Notes: a model not told the origin generated them from the letters alone. A stretch of DNA of 64,000 nt from Prostheceraeus crozeri (GCA_907163375.1 CAJQUW010009202.1:2-64001); one strand, 5' to 3'; shown: positions 41,146-53,562, counted from the first letter of the stretch. A program made the numbers and translations.

Positions 41146-41475
41146 AGCTTCAAAATTTGCTTATCTACCATTAACTTTTCAGTCAAGCCATTGTTTTCTA
41201 TAATGCTGGTATTATGCAAAACAGAACTGCCTACCTCATACATATCTCGATTCCCCATTTCCTATATCATCCCTTCCATATCATTTTTTTGTGATATCAT
41301 TGTACAAAACATTCTGAATCTTATTAATCTGTATATACTTATAAGTCAATATTAAAATTCCTTTTTGCCTGAAGATGATCACTGAGTAGTGATTGAAATT
41401 GATAGCGTCATACAATAAATAAGATAACATCACGTTATTCTTGACTCTTCCCTATCAACAAAATATGCATTTTAG
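41146..41475. repeat. Right inverted repeat of the Penelope-like element
   Basis: Inverted partner of 39271-39622, lacking the 45-bp hairpin. On the element's own strand it is the upstream repeat, and it abuts the start of the preserved RT frame. Confidence 0.88.
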
Positions 41476-43496
41476 TCAAGGCATTTTCAAAAAATTATAA
41501 TAATTAAGCATTAAGTTGCCGATATTATTAATAGATGACTTCTGCCTTCACTTACGTTCCTTTTGTGTCGTCGATATGGTCTATTTAAGAAGGCCCGACT
41601 CTACTATGGAAATACATACACTAGAATATTATATTAGGCTTTGTTGTTAGGTTGCTGTTTTACCTTGATAAGATAAATGCTTACCAAAAAGTCTCAGCGA
41701 CAGGTCAATGCGGGTAAAAGTCGCAGAAAACCAAGATGACCGCAAGGATGGTAATACCTTATGATTAGGACAAAAAATTGAGCTGTATTCCTTACATGGT
41801 GCGCATGCATTGGAAAATGTGCTGCCAAAAATTGAATAGCTTGACTTATAGCGTGGATCAACTAGTTTACTTTTCGTCAGTAGGCATGTTTCGTGAAATT
41901 TCGGAAATGTAACTCATTCACACATTATCAAGTAGGATTTTCCAGCTATTTTAATGCAGAGGAGTGGTTAGGCCGTTGTACTGGGATCATGAGTAAATTT
42001 TAGTGACTCGGAACCATGTCGTCCTGCAAGGCTTACTATCATTACAAATTCTGCCATCGAATGATGAAAAAACTTTGCAAATTGATTTTGATATGCAATT
42101 TCAGGCGATGTCATTTTAATCTTCAGAGTAAATTGTAGCCATTTCAAATGTGTAATTGCATGCAATCTTTCAATCGATGAAATACATCGTGATACTCTGC
42201 ATTCTATTCAAATCTACAATTTTCATTTTCTCTTTTGTCGCAGAAAACTGCTATAATTGAGGCTTGTTTGTGATACCACTATCATTTAATGTTGGTTCAT
42301 ATACGCTGCGCCAGCGTCTAAAGCATCTAATAACATCGTTTGATCATCATCGTTCTGCCTACATCTGAGATGTGTAGACTGTAGAGTGCCATCTATGTGC
42401 GGTGCGCTAGACAAACACACCAGTAGTATTGGGGTGAAATATGCTAATTTCAATATCAAATGCTGCTGAGATGAAAAATGACGTGTAATGACAAGTTTAA
42501 GATACTCGTTAAATTGTGGACAACTGCCTCTGATGATTGTCAACGGCTACGAAAATACATAGCCAATTCCTCATTTCCAAGTCGCTGTTTTGATGCTCCC
42601 TTCAATCAATTACTGATAACATTGGTTGATCTGCAAATCAACAAACTGCGCCGTGATACACGGAGTAGAACTCATATCGCTATATTTTATAAAATTTCCG
42701 AAACATTTGATAACATCTACAGACAGCTAACAAAGACATGTCGCATTCAATGTGCGGAATGATGAAAGCACTAGATAATTTCAGAAGCATTAACGAGACG
42801 AATTACAATACACGTCGTGTGAGGTGAACCATGAAAATATGGTTGCAATTCGAGAATTCTAAAGCACAGTCTATTGAGTTCATATTAAATTGTTTGTTGA
42901 CTCAGAAACAAACTGACATAACTCGCTGGCTGAATTTCAGAGTTTGAGTGAGTACATGCTTTCATAAATTTCTTCTCTAGTTGCTGAAGAAACATTAATG
43001 TAGGGCCTAGCGGATTCATACTTCAATGGATAGTGCGACCTTGTGTCCTTTGAATAGCGGTGATGGTGATCGCACTTAACCCACTTAATTTACAAAGTAT
43101 AAAGCAACTGCAAATTCTTTCAATATAAGCAGGTAGACTATTCCTACGATGCTTTTAATTTATAGTAAAGCGTATTTGTTTTAATGGGGAGTCACGGGCA
43201 CACGACGGACTGACATGGTCCCATTGCCACCCTAGAGTCCAAACTATGGCTCTGTCAAAGATCAGTCATTTTTCAGGCAGTCCATCATGTGGTCTCCTAG
43301 GCACAGTGCTTAAGTACTTGAATAAGCGTTCGCGATCTTTTGGTCCAGATGTCATGCGCCAAAAGTGTCTTAATGTTCTTGCCTTAATGTCGGCGGTCAC
43401 AATTGTGACGTGTTATTTATTCATTGATTATTATTGCCTTGACAACTGATGTGTGGTGGTGAGGGTTTGATCCTGCCAACTGACAGAGTCGCGTAA
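41476..43496. other. Unassigned sequence
   Basis: No gene is recognised. Overlapping open frames at 42286-42543 (minus) and 42478-42762 (plus) lack motifs or splice context and are not called. Confidence 0.4.
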
Positions 43497-43570
43497 GTGG
43501 CTCGTAGCTCAGATGGTTAGAGCACAGGTCTAGTTAACCTTGGTCGTAGGTTCGAATCCTACCAGCCGCA
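43497..43570 (+). tRNA. tRNA-Thr(AGU)-like sequence, gene relic or SINE head
   Basis: The 74-base sequence folds as a cloverleaf. D-stem GCTC/GAGC, a five-base anticodon stem whose outermost pair is mismatched, loop CTAGTTA giving anticodon AGU, and a perfect T-arm GTAGG-TTCGAAT-CCTAC are all visible. The internal pol III promoter boxes look intact: TAGCTCAGATGG (A box) and GGTTCGAATCC (B box). A TTTT run follows six bases later. The acceptor stem has one wobble and one mismatch, and position 37 is T where Thr tRNAs normally have A. These defects favour a tRNA-derived SINE or pseudogene over a working tRNA gene. Confidence 0.6.
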
Positions 43571-44883
43571 CATCTTTTGCATGGCAATTTGATCTATCGT
43601 TTATCTAATTTCATTGTTGTTAATTGGAAGTCGAAGGGAAGGACATCTGGACTACAAGCAACACAACATTCCAGGGAACTTTGACTATACCAACAATGTC
43701 CAAGCCCCCCAATATGGGGGAGCAGTGAGGTTGAAGACTGATTTTCAGTGATTTATCTATCAGTACTCCACCAAATCGCTCGATCAACATTTACTGTGTT
43801 TCCGCAAAAGATGATGACTTCTTCTGTCTCTTGAGTATATATCTTATTATCATATCTACATATTAAAATATTTGAATTAGACAATTCTACTATTTTGCCG
43901 CATCGCTGTGAGCGACCCGTAGGAACAAACGATGGATGTCAAATAAATACCAGTTTTCACATCATTTATGATTTTATAACTCATTATATTCAGAAGGATG
44001 CTAAGCAGCCTGTGTTCTAGAATCATGAATGAAAATAAGCAAAGTGAACACCGATACAATGAAAAAACGCCCGATAAAGTTTTGTTCAAATAATACCTGT
44101 AAATAAAATTTTGCATCTTATAGAATGATCAAATCACCTTGAATAAATGCACATCGCACAATAAATCACACTTTTTGAATTTCAGGGGTCCTAAAACTCA
44201 TGAATTCAATGAAAGAGATGAAGAATATCCAGGATATACAAACCAGTATATTTTACCACGAATTCTTCATAAATCCATAAAAAGAAAATAACAATGAAAT
44301 GTCTGTGGTGTAATGACGGTTTTTTTCAACAAATGCATGGAGCACAAACAGCAATAAAGCGTCTTTGATGAAAGATTGGTTTTACAAGAGAAAGAGACTA
44401 GGATTGAGTTTAATAAAAAGCAGTAGCAAACGACAAACAAATAACAAGTCTGAATCTTGTGGCACTTTCATTGACAAATTGCAATGATACGCTTCTTTTG
44501 GGTTTCTATTCGCAGTGAGCATTAAGGCTTGAAAATATTAAAGCATCAAAGTTCTTCAAGTGATTGTTCTGCACTTCTGTGCTATCAAAGCCGCGCGGAT
44601 CAGGTTATTTTTCACTTAGTTCTTGATGCTGAGCAACTTCTCTTTCATGGCCTTTTCGGAAGCAGATTTTATGACCGTCTTTTCCTTTCTGATGGAGGCT
44701 TCCAAATTTTCTTCTTCATTCTGTCGAAGAACTACACGCAGTTGACCTGAAAATCTCTACTAATTTTTCCATTTCTATTTCCTTGGGTTCTGCTAACTTT
44801 TCGATTTCATCATCTTTTTCTTCTTCAATCTTAATTGCTTCAAAATACATCGTAAGTTGTCAGTGATAATTACGAATTCTGCC
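43571..44883. other. Unassigned sequence, possible SINE body at its start
   Basis: No gene is seen. The first 200 bases after the tRNA-like head could be the body of a tRNA-derived SINE, but no terminal tail or target-site duplication can be shown. Confidence 0.3.
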
Positions 44884-45380
44884 CGGCCGCTTATCGTTGT
44901 ATCTCGGATGATTTCATGGCAATAACCGTAGACTTTTCTGACTCTCTTAATATTACTTTTGTGGTACGGAAACCACGTTCGACGAAAGCTTCACTGTCAG
45001 ATAGAGAGCATGAAAAATAGCAGTCCAATATGTATATACTTTTGCACTTATCAAGAATTTCGTCGTTGGCAATACAGCGGCATTGTCTAAAGGATGTACT
45101 ATTTTGTACATCATGCTGTTATGATTTCTTTATCGTCGAACCCTGTTGCTATTTTCATGACAGTTTGAGCCATTTCAATCAATTCAGAACTGGAATTTGG
45201 TTCTGTTGAGATGAACGATAATTACGCTATCAGCTCAATCTTCAGTGGAAGGTGAGAAAGCAGATATGAAATACCACTTATGATGGCATCTCTCAACTCA
45301 CATTTCGTATCCTTCCGAACTTGCTTTAGTCCAATTTCCTTCACGTCATCATGAAGCTTACGAGCTCTTCTTGATAATGG
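44884..45380 (-). pseudogene. Possible hAT-type transposase relic
   Basis: On the minus strand, frames between stops read SDSEAFVERGFRTTK followed by a helical stretch. This resembles the C-terminal dimerisation region of hAT-related transposases (S-x-x-x-A-x-V-E-R-G-F). Further upstream on the same strand another stretch reads KEIGLKQVRKDTKCELRDAI. Several stops and frame changes interrupt it, and no terminal repeats were found, so the assignment is tentative. Confidence 0.35.
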
Positions 45381-45722
45381 CTACGGTGTAAATAGCCGAA
45401 ATATACGATAATATAGCAATAAAAAACTTGACTATCTTCCTAATTTATTTCCAATAATGTACAGCAGTCAAGCCATATTTCCTCAACAAAAATTAGAAAA
45501 AAAGCGGACATGAATGTCTTATTTTTTGAAGTGAATCCCAAAGATAATGATGTCCCTATACAGTTTCACGCATATACATAGAAGATACTTTCAATAGGCT
45601 GGATTTCTTCAGGAAGTGCGTTCCAGCTATCGAAAGTTCCTTGGGAGATAGAACTGACTCGCTTTGCGATTGCACGGTTGTATGCACAGTTTCAGACTGT
45701 GTCAACGAGTAATAGACGTATT

Positions 45723-46275
45723 TCAGATGAAAACAGAATTTGGATCACATGGTTTATGGTGATTCACAATTTTAAAGACTCCCGCGAGTTCCATTGTACG
45801 CCGACGACCCTTGAGGGATGGTAGGTTTAATTGCTTCAGTCGTTCTTCGTATGGAATAGAGGTCAAGCCATGAAAGTTGCGAGTCAAAGCTGTTGCACAC
45901 GTTCGATCAGTATAATGTATTTGGATAATGATGGATTCCAAACTGGGACGGTTTGGTATGGGTGAACTAGGGAAGCGTCAAGTTTTATAAGGACATTGGG
46001 GTGTCATGAGATGAAAGTCCGCAGAATGGCTCTGAGAGCATTGTTGGCCTTCCTGACACAAAGAATGAAATGTGAGAATTTGAAGTCCTTCGCGAGGTTG
46101 ATTCCAAGGTCTTTCACGCACTCAGACCACTGAATTGTCTCCATCCAACTTGCATTCAGAGATCCAAAAGAGACATTTGACCATTTCTACGGATTCAAAT
46201 GAAGTGCCGACCTTTCACCAACAAGATATTGCATAACCGAACGGAGAGCTCACTTTCAAGCGTGGATACACTATG
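45723..46275 (-). mobile_element. LINE 3' fragment (C-terminal part of reverse transcriptase ORF)
   Basis: Minus-strand frames carry the region C-terminal to the RT core of CR1/L2-like LINEs: VKDLGINLAKDFKFSHFI, then KANNALRAILRTF, VWNPSLSKY, and finally PYEERLKQLNLPSLKGRRR. The fragment contains internal stops and at least one frame change between VWNPSLSKY and the last block. The catalytic RT core and endonuclease are absent, as expected for a 5'-truncated insertion. Confidence 0.8.
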
Positions 46276-47714
46276 AAAACTTCCCGATTGAAGAAATTAG
46301 CAATGGCGACCTTCTGAATGTACGCAACATAACAATTTTGTATACATAATATAGCAAAAAAAATCAGATAATGTAAGAACTGATTTCAGAGGAATGCAAA
46401 ATTGCACTAATTTCAACATAAAATTTTTTTGACGGCCTTTGCTATAGCCAGGCTGTCTATCCTACAGATCAGTCAATTTCTATGAATTGTTCGCTTTTTT
46501 CATTGACAGCTTCTTGATGAGTCAACCACAAAATTCACTAGCATGTGTTCAACGGTAGTGTTAGCGGAAGGAATAGTCACAGAGTCAAAGGCGACCCGAC
46601 ACATTGCTGAATTTTCCTGAATACTCAGCATTAATTGTATGCATCTCTATTGTCCTTGAATTGATGTCCAACCAAAACTGAACAACATCCTTTCTATGAT
46701 GCGACCTGACTACTTGAGAAACTGAAACATAAATGTGCGATTTCCACTTAAATTCAAGTTTACTGATATCAATATCTGACAATACCATGGCACGACCAAT
46801 CGACAAAACTGCTTCAAAAAGATTTCTTCTTAATACTAAGGACGAATGAAGTCTAAATTGTCGGACATCGGTAGGATCGCTTTGATTTTGTTCATGACAT
46901 TAATTCTATCGCCAGATAAAACGCAGGAAATTACGCAGCACATTTACGCAGAAAGCTAAAATAATACGCACTACGTAATTCAGCCCTCGCAGCGATAATC
47001 GAGAAAAGAACATGACAGTAATGATGAAAAAGCATGAAAAAAGGATGATGCTCAAGTATGCGCCAAAACATTAGGTTTACCTAAAATTTAATTTTTTTGA
47101 TGATGGTGTGAATACTGTTTTACAACCACTTAGGTTTCAAGGTGGTTTGGAAGTCCGATAAAATCAAGCAACATGAACTAGGACGCTTCAGCGTCCCAAG
47201 CATGTGCTTTCGGGATACCTGAAATTCAACGAAACTTGGAATACTTTTGTAATAATCAGAGCAAAATTTCGGCAACAAATGGATCAACTTTGTCAGCTAG
47301 ATCAACTGTTGAACATACTGATTGACGTTATTCAACTGATTTCCACCAACTCACAGATTACTTTCCCACAGGTAAAAGACCAATTCACCAAAGATATTAA
47401 TGTGATTTATTCGCGACGGGTCGAAGCACAACTTCGTCGTCGGGCACTGCTTGCAATTATGTTGGTAAAGCATTCCATGTCAGGTGAATTGAAAGCATTG
47501 GCACTCACGTTATCGATCTACATCACATCGGCAATATACACGACAGTCAAAACATAAAATCTATGAAAGAGTGACTGTACAGCTGCAATTGTCGAAGTAT
47601 AGAAACTTATTATCAAAAAACATGTGTAAATGATAACAGCAAAGGAAAAATAATTACGTGTCTAAATGAATGACACATGAGGAACACTAAATAAGGAACA
47701 AACTATAGTCAATA
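46276..47714. other. Unassigned sequence
   Basis: No recognisable gene. A 117-codon plus-strand frame at 47204-47557 (MLSGYLKFNETW...) is the longest; it starts at a TTG- or ATG-type codon after a weak context and has no known motif. It lies just upstream of the LINE and could be part of its 5' region, but this cannot be shown. Confidence 0.35.
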
Positions 47715-47734
47715 AACTCATCTTTCTATGCAAT

Positions 47735-48065
47735 GATAATAATCCATTGGACGACAATGTGCATCCTGTCTTGCAAACATTATCTGTACCTGTTACTTCT
47801 ATTCTCTCGAAAACAAGGATCGGTAAAAGTGGTACCAAACCCAGGCCAATTAAAATCTCCTTCAGCTCATATGAAGATAAAATGGTTTGTCTTAATAATG
47901 ACAGCAAATAGAAATCTTACATTGAAGCTCGCCACAGTAAGGTATACGTTCGACATGATAGAATTAAGTTGCAATTTTAGGCTGACAGACTACTTTCTGA
48001 AGAATTCAAAGCTAGAAAGAACAATGGAGAGGATTTTGTGCTTCGTGGCGTTAAAATCATACTCA
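47735..48065 (+). pseudogene. LINE ORF1 C-terminal remnant
   Basis: One frame reads RIGKSGTKPRPIKISFSSYE and, further on, LLSEEFKARKNNGEDFVLRG. This matches the C-terminal end of ORF1 proteins of CR1/Jockey-type LINEs: a K-x-R-P-I segment, then a helix E-L-x-x-R-x-x-x-G-E-x-x-x-x-R. ORF1 proteins bind element RNA. The frame is broken by two stops. Confidence 0.6.
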
Positions 48066-48109
48066 AGTTGAGCTATCTAACCCAAGTTTTCTTTTTGTCG
48101 ACGTACAGA

Positions 48110-48420
48110 GAAGTCATTGCCATCACTGTGTTTGTTTAATGCCCGCTCATTGTTAAATAAAATTGATGAAATGCGCATATTTTTTAATTGTTCATCACCC
48201 GATTTCGTCTACATTATTGAATCATAGTTATATAGCTCAGTTTGCAATGATCTTATTTCTTTACTTGGGTACGAGATTTTCCGGTCCTACAGGACTTCTG
48301 AAAAAAAGGTGGTGGCATCTGCCGTTGGATCCGTAATTGCTATAATGCAACGGTGTTACTTCATGAAACTACGGATTTTGATTTTGAAATCCATATCTTG
48401 AGAATCATCCATTGACAATT
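48110..48420 (+). pseudogene. LINE ORF2 endonuclease, N-terminal part
   Basis: Reading LFNARSLLNKIDEMR at about 48128-48175 corresponds to the N-terminal Asn motif (N-A-R-S-x-x-N-K) of APE-type LINE endonucleases. LISLLGYEIFRSYR, then GGGI and VLLHETTDFDFEIHI follow in shifting frames. The later catalytic motifs between 48420 and 49330 are hard to follow because of frame changes. Confidence 0.65.
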
Positions 48421-49329
48421 TCTTTGCATTCTAATCACACTTCATTTCCCTCATAGTGGATCGTTTAGTGCTGATCATGAATTACCCTTGTGCAATATCA
48501 TTGTGGATATTATTGATGGTTTGCTACTCAAATGTCTAATTATGCTATCTTTATCACTGCAGATTTCAATCATGTGTCATCGTCACCACTTGAATGTGCT
48601 TTCATCTCGAAAATCAAATTAATGTTCCTACTAGATATGACAGTATCTATTTGATTCCCATTCCTGTGAACTTGGCTGACTTTTACAGGAAAGTTGTTAT
48701 TTTTCCACCCATTGGTATGAGTGAACACGATGTGGTATTACTTAATCCCATTCTTGGTATGGAATAACAGTCAGAACAACGACGAAAAGTTATGAACTTC
48801 CGTGAATCTAATATTAAACTGGCATGCACATATACTTGCATTCGATTGATTAGACTTTGATGAAATCACTTGACTTAGATGCTTCCTGTGTATTTTTCTA
48901 TGATCACTGACGTAGAGCCATAGATCTGTTACATTTTGATATGGTAAAATCTTCAAACGTTGACAAACCATAGATTGCAGGTGTGATAAAGGTGAATATA
49001 AACAAAAGATGTGTTGCATATCTTAATCGTGATTGGCCAATGTTTATTCACTATCGAGAGAAAGTTAGGAGATTAATTTAAGTAATCGTCTGAAGTTGAA
49101 AAAACTATTTGGAAAGTTAAAAAGATTGTCATAAATAATGGTGATACCAAATCAAATTGGCTGCCGCAATGTAATACAGATAAGAGTATCGTTGAAATTA
49201 TGGCATTATTAATGATAATCTTAGTAAATAATTCGTTGAAGATCCACATGGTGAAGTTCAGTATCCATTCATCATAACTTTTGAATTTTCTGAAATGAGT
49301 CCAAAATTTGTTAGGAAACATTTCTACTA

Positions 49330-50700
49330 AAAGCAGTCCTGGATCAGATGGCATCTCCTCTGTTGTGTGGCCAAATTTGTGAAGTATCATTTCAATGCAT
49401 TAACTGTACTTTATAACATGTGCTTAACTAATGTCAATATTCCTCAACTGCGGAAAATTGCTGACGTAGTGCTAATCCCCAAAACCAAGCCTCCACAAAT
49501 TGATCAATTACGTCCCATATCACTATTGCCTATTCCCGAACGTATTTTTGAGACGGAGCTTTTGAGATTCGATGGTGATTGTCTATCAAGTAGAATCGAT
49601 GAGCAACAATATAGTTATCGCAAGGACAGCTCTACGACATGTGCCCTAATGTCAGCTGAGAATTTTATTTCGTCTGCCTTGCAAGAGAAGGAGGTCATAT
49701 GCTGCCACAGGCTATCAATTGATCTGTGTAAAGGATTTAAAAAAAGTTTCTTACAACTTATTAATAAACAAAATGATTGCCGACTGCATTAATCCGTTCG
49801 TCGTAAGTTTTATCTCTAACTATTTGAAATCTAGCAGCCATAGAATCAGATGGAAAAATCTTCATAGTGGTATTATTTCTGTTTTCAGTGGAGTCCCTCA
49901 GGGATCATCACTCGGACCCCTACCATTAGGATATTATGTCAGTGACCTTCATGTTGGGAACCAGTCGAATAGCTTACTTCTAAACTATGCTGATGACTTT
50001 GTGGTCATTACCAAAATTGCGAAGAACTGTGCTAAAAGTCCTATTCAATCTGAATTGATCAATATTCGTAATTGGACTTCTTCAAACAAAATGACTATCA
50101 AAATTGGTAAATGCAGCCATAAGTTTTCTAAACTTTCGAGAGCACATGACTTTTCTCACTTTGCTATAGCCGACATTCCTGTCAAATCAGAAGTGAAATT
50201 CTTGGCAGTGACGTTCGATGAATCTTTAAAATGGAGACAGCGTATATCTAATATAACAAAGAAGGCGTCGAGTAAATTGTCAGTAATTCGTCAGTTAAAG
50301 CCTTTCCTTGATACTCCGGAACTGATAACGATTTACAACAGCTGCACTCGCAGTGTCTTAGAATATGCTGCGCCTCTTTTTGTAAAGTTGCAAGCTCAAC
50401 AGCAAGATTCCATCGAGAGAATTCAAAGGAGAGCACACAAAATCATGTGCAGCGATTCTGATTGTAAGTGTTCCAATTTCATTCTACTAAATTATCGTCG
50501 TTTAATGTTAGGTATGCTTCTTTTCAGAATTTTAATCAAAGATGAGCATTCACTACTTGACACCTGAACAAAATCAGTTTTTTAAAACTTATCGCCTTCC
50601 CATCATCAGGAATACTCAAAGAGCGAAATCTTTTGTTGTCAACATGATTCAACTGGCGAATGGCGGTTTTGAATGTGATATTTTTTTGCTTGTTTCTTTT
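49330..50700 (+). pseudogene. LINE ORF2 reverse transcriptase and C-terminal region
   Basis: It starts with KSSPGSDGIS. The frame 49367-49792 holds DVVLIPKTKPPQIDQLRPIS, and the overlapping frame 49719-50567 holds GVPQGSSLGP (motif B), LNYADDFVVI (motif C with catalytic DD), FLAVTFDESLKW and TRSVLEYAAPLF. These are successive hallmarks of non-LTR RTs of the CR1/Jockey group. A frame change occurs near 49735 within the motif A region, where the substrate-binding Asp should lie (DLCKGFKK in one frame, VKDLKKVSYN in the other). Confidence 0.9.
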
Positions 50701-50720
50701 GTTTAGGATGATGTCTTCTC

Positions 50721-52135
50721 GCTTCGGATTTTCACAGTGTAATTTTGTGGCCACACGATTTTCATTATTGTGGCATTCTATGAAAATATACCATCATTAT
50801 TATACTTCGACATTTGCAGCTGTACAGTAACTCTTTTATAGATTTTATGTCTTGATTGTCTTGCACATTGCAGTGTGATGTAGATCGATAACGTGAGTGT
50901 CTTTCTAGAGTCTTTCTCAACTCTAGGTATAAACGACAAATTCTTCTTTTTTCCGACACGAAGTGTTTATGATCAAGAATTTTTTAATTTAGTGCATCTA
51001 GTTGAAAATACAGATTGACAACTTAGATGTTCCAACGTGGAAGTTCGTTTAGGTCGAGCCTCAAAATTTCAGGATTGGTGCAACTGTCGGCGACCATCGA
51101 CCGACAAGTGGCACACTTCACCGATTTTGTGAAGGAATGAAGTCATCAGGTGGGCTTGAAAAAAACAGACAATCAATGATCGCCTTCGATCAATCATGCA
51201 ATCTTCGATCAAAACGGGAGAATTCTATGCAGTCAACGGTTCCGCAATTTCACGAAGTCGTTCTCCATTTTTTCAAGCTCGTGCTTATGGTTTATGATTA
51301 AGTGACGCAGTTTTGCCGATCTTTCATAAATATGAAATCAGCTGAGTCCAGACTTCAGTTCATGATATCAAAATATATACATATTATATACATCTCACTT
51401 CAGAAGTGTTCATAAAGGGCATCGATTTTATGTGTGTATGTCGAATCACGTTGATGTGCTGTATATTGCATGGGAATGGTTCATTGTACCATTTATGACA
51501 CGAACGGTGTGAAACCCATTACATTACAAGCGTTCTCGACTAAAGAAGCCTGATACATAATGATAGTTGTCCTGATTTCTTTTAGGAGCATGCATTTTCA
51601 TTATCCTTTCAGTATTGCCTGAAAAGCTGATTAGAGTTGATGATATTTCGTATCATCCTCCACTCCCGTTTTCTTCATTTTCGGATCAGCTGAATGCAAA
51701 GGACTCTTCAACTGCTTTGAAATTAGCAAATAACATTCTCTCCGTTTCTCGTAAGAGAAGTTGCACGTAACTATGACCCGAAATACCATTGCTCCCTTCG
51801 TCTACCAAGATCAAAGACAACACGATTTAAGTATTCCTTTATTTCATTCTGCTAGCGTCAGTGTGATAATATCTTATTGATCAGCTACGCAAATTTCGGC
51901 TTTTTGCATACTCACTGATTCTCCGAGTATGATGAGACAGTGAATAATTTATCTTATCGCATATAATTCCCAGCACTATATAAGTATTTAATCTGAAAGA
52001 TATATAGACCGACATCTGAAAGGTTTTTTCCAAGCGTAGCTTCAAGATATATGATACTGATATTATTGATTTAATGCGTGATGGCTTTAGCTGAGAAACA
52101 AATATTAAGCAACCATCACCATTTGACACATCAAA
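50721..52135. other. Unassigned sequence between the LINE and the DNA transposon
   Basis: No gene recognised. Open frames on the minus strand (50765-50959, 51881-52147) have no motifs; the last one crosses the putative transposon end and is not credible as a gene. Confidence 0.4.
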
Positions 52136-52167
52136 GGGAAAATCCAATTGAAATGTGACATTTGGGG
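52136..52167. repeat. Putative left terminal inverted repeat
   Basis: GGGAAAATCCAAT, then GTGACATT, matches the complement of 57466-57496 at about 25 of 31 positions by eye. It degrades quickly beyond that. Confidence 0.5.
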
Positions 52168-52512
52168 TCTCTCGTAATTTTCTACGAAAAAGCTGATACT
52201 AATTCAATTTTTTTGTTGTTTTTTATTTATTTAGCAACATGCCAGTTCAGGGCATGTTTGAAAATTCTGCTCATTATAAGTAAACACTAAAAAATTTCAC
52301 TTGAAAACCTAAATTTTTACAATTTTGCTGTTCCACAGGAAAAGTTCATTATCTTAAAAGCCAAACTGTTAGCGTTATAAGGGTCAAAGTGGCTAAATGT
52401 GTGTTAATTTTTCTTAAGCATGACCGGAAGCGTATATAATGACAATTTTGAGCTACTTGATTTCTCTATACTACATGAAATATTTATAATACTACTTTCC
52501 ACAAAAAATCTA

Positions 52513-52901
52513 TGTCATCTGACCGACGCTTCTAAAAAATGTATACAACAAATTTGAAGTCTTTTTTTCAGCGCGTTTGACACATAGTGAAGGCCCTTTT
52601 ACGAGCAATAGAGTTTGAGCTCAAATAATAACTATTGTACGAACAAGAGCCATTTTTAGGTTCAAAATATCTATTATTTGACCACAAAATGTCATCTGAC
52701 CGACGCTACTTCCAAGTTATTTTAGATATATTTACAAAAAGATTTAAGTAAAATTGATTTCGTCCCTGCATTTGATCAATGTCATTCTTTAACGTAAGAG
52801 CCAAGCACAAAAGCTAGAAAAATCATACTTTCCCAAAATGTGAGTTTTATGCACAACATGTCATCTTACCGACGGTACCCGAAAACGTCGGTCAGATGAC
52901 A
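52513..52901. repeat. Left cluster of TGTCATCTGACCGACG motifs
   Basis: Copies occur at 52513-52528, 52690-52705 and 52859-52874 (one mismatch) in direct orientation, and at 52886-52901 in inverted orientation. The last two form a hairpin with 16-base arms and an 11-base loop. The word occurs nowhere else in the window except the matching right cluster, so it belongs to the transposon. A role as transposase-binding site is an inference from position. Confidence 0.85.
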
Positions 52902-53562
52902 TACATTTAATCATAACACCTCCAGAAACCTCCATCAAATTTTGGCGACGCATTCTTGATTAATACGTTAATATTTCGTTCTATATTCAAGCCTGGTATC
53001 TTGTCTTGCATATATTGACACTGTGCATCTTCGAATTCGCTCATATTTTCTATTTGCTATTATTAGATTCAAAATCATTACATTGTTTAACCCAATATTT
53101 ATTGACAATTTCAATGTGAAAAAATTGCGAGAATTAAATGATATATAATGCCCGGAATTCCAGGCATCACATAAAATAACGTTCAATTTCCATGAAAATG
53201 GAATATACATGTACTTATTCAACCTTTCGAGCAGAATGGCAGAGAGATTTCTCTTGAATCGCAATTTAGAATTTGAATGAAATGTAGAAAATTATTGCTC
53301 CATTGATATCATCGCAACTATAGATTTCTATGCTATAGATTCCTGTTCTGCCAACCTATTTTCAAGACAACAATTACGATTTGAAATTTCAAATTCAAAT
53401 TATCATTTCTATTCTCTTACTGCTTTGCTTGCATCTCTCATTACCGTCCGGTTGAAAGTTGCATCATGAGTCCTGTCGATATGAACAAGAAGCGAGCAAG
53501 TGTGAAATATCGAAAAAGTCATACATAAAGAAAGTCTCCACACAAAGTACACGTGACAAGAG

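Larger units (their letters stand above)
39271..41475 (-). mobile_element. Penelope-like retroelement (EN-positive), 5'-truncated, between inverted repeats
   Basis: A minus-strand reverse transcriptase followed by a GIY-YIG endonuclease is the hallmark order of Penelope-like elements. The coding part lies between two long inverted repeats (39271-39622 and 41146-41475). Penelope elements are known to carry such LTR-like terminal repeats in direct or inverted orientation. The coding sequence is interrupted and lacks the N-terminal part usually present before the RT core, so this copy is dead. Confidence 0.85.
47715..50720 (+). mobile_element. Nearly full-length, decayed CR1/Jockey-group LINE
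   Basis: About 3.0 kb reads as an ORF1 remnant (47735-48065), then an ORF2 with endonuclease (from 48110) and reverse transcriptase (49330-50700), all on the plus strand. ORF2 is about 860 codons long, close to full size for this group. Coding continues past the 50567 stop in another frame, with PEQNQFFKTYRLP near 50572-50600, typical of the ORF2 tail. Several frame changes and stops show it is an old, inactive copy. The 5' end is not defined and no tail repeat was identified. Confidence 0.85.

Noticed and set aside
42286-42762. Overlapping opposite-strand frames as a small gene pair
   Set aside because: No motif, no codon or splice support; the lengths are within chance expectation for AT-moderate DNA.
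47204-47557. 117-codon plus-strand frame as a host gene
   Set aside because: There is no recognisable motif, no splice evidence and no plausible promoter. It may be chance or LINE 5' sequence.
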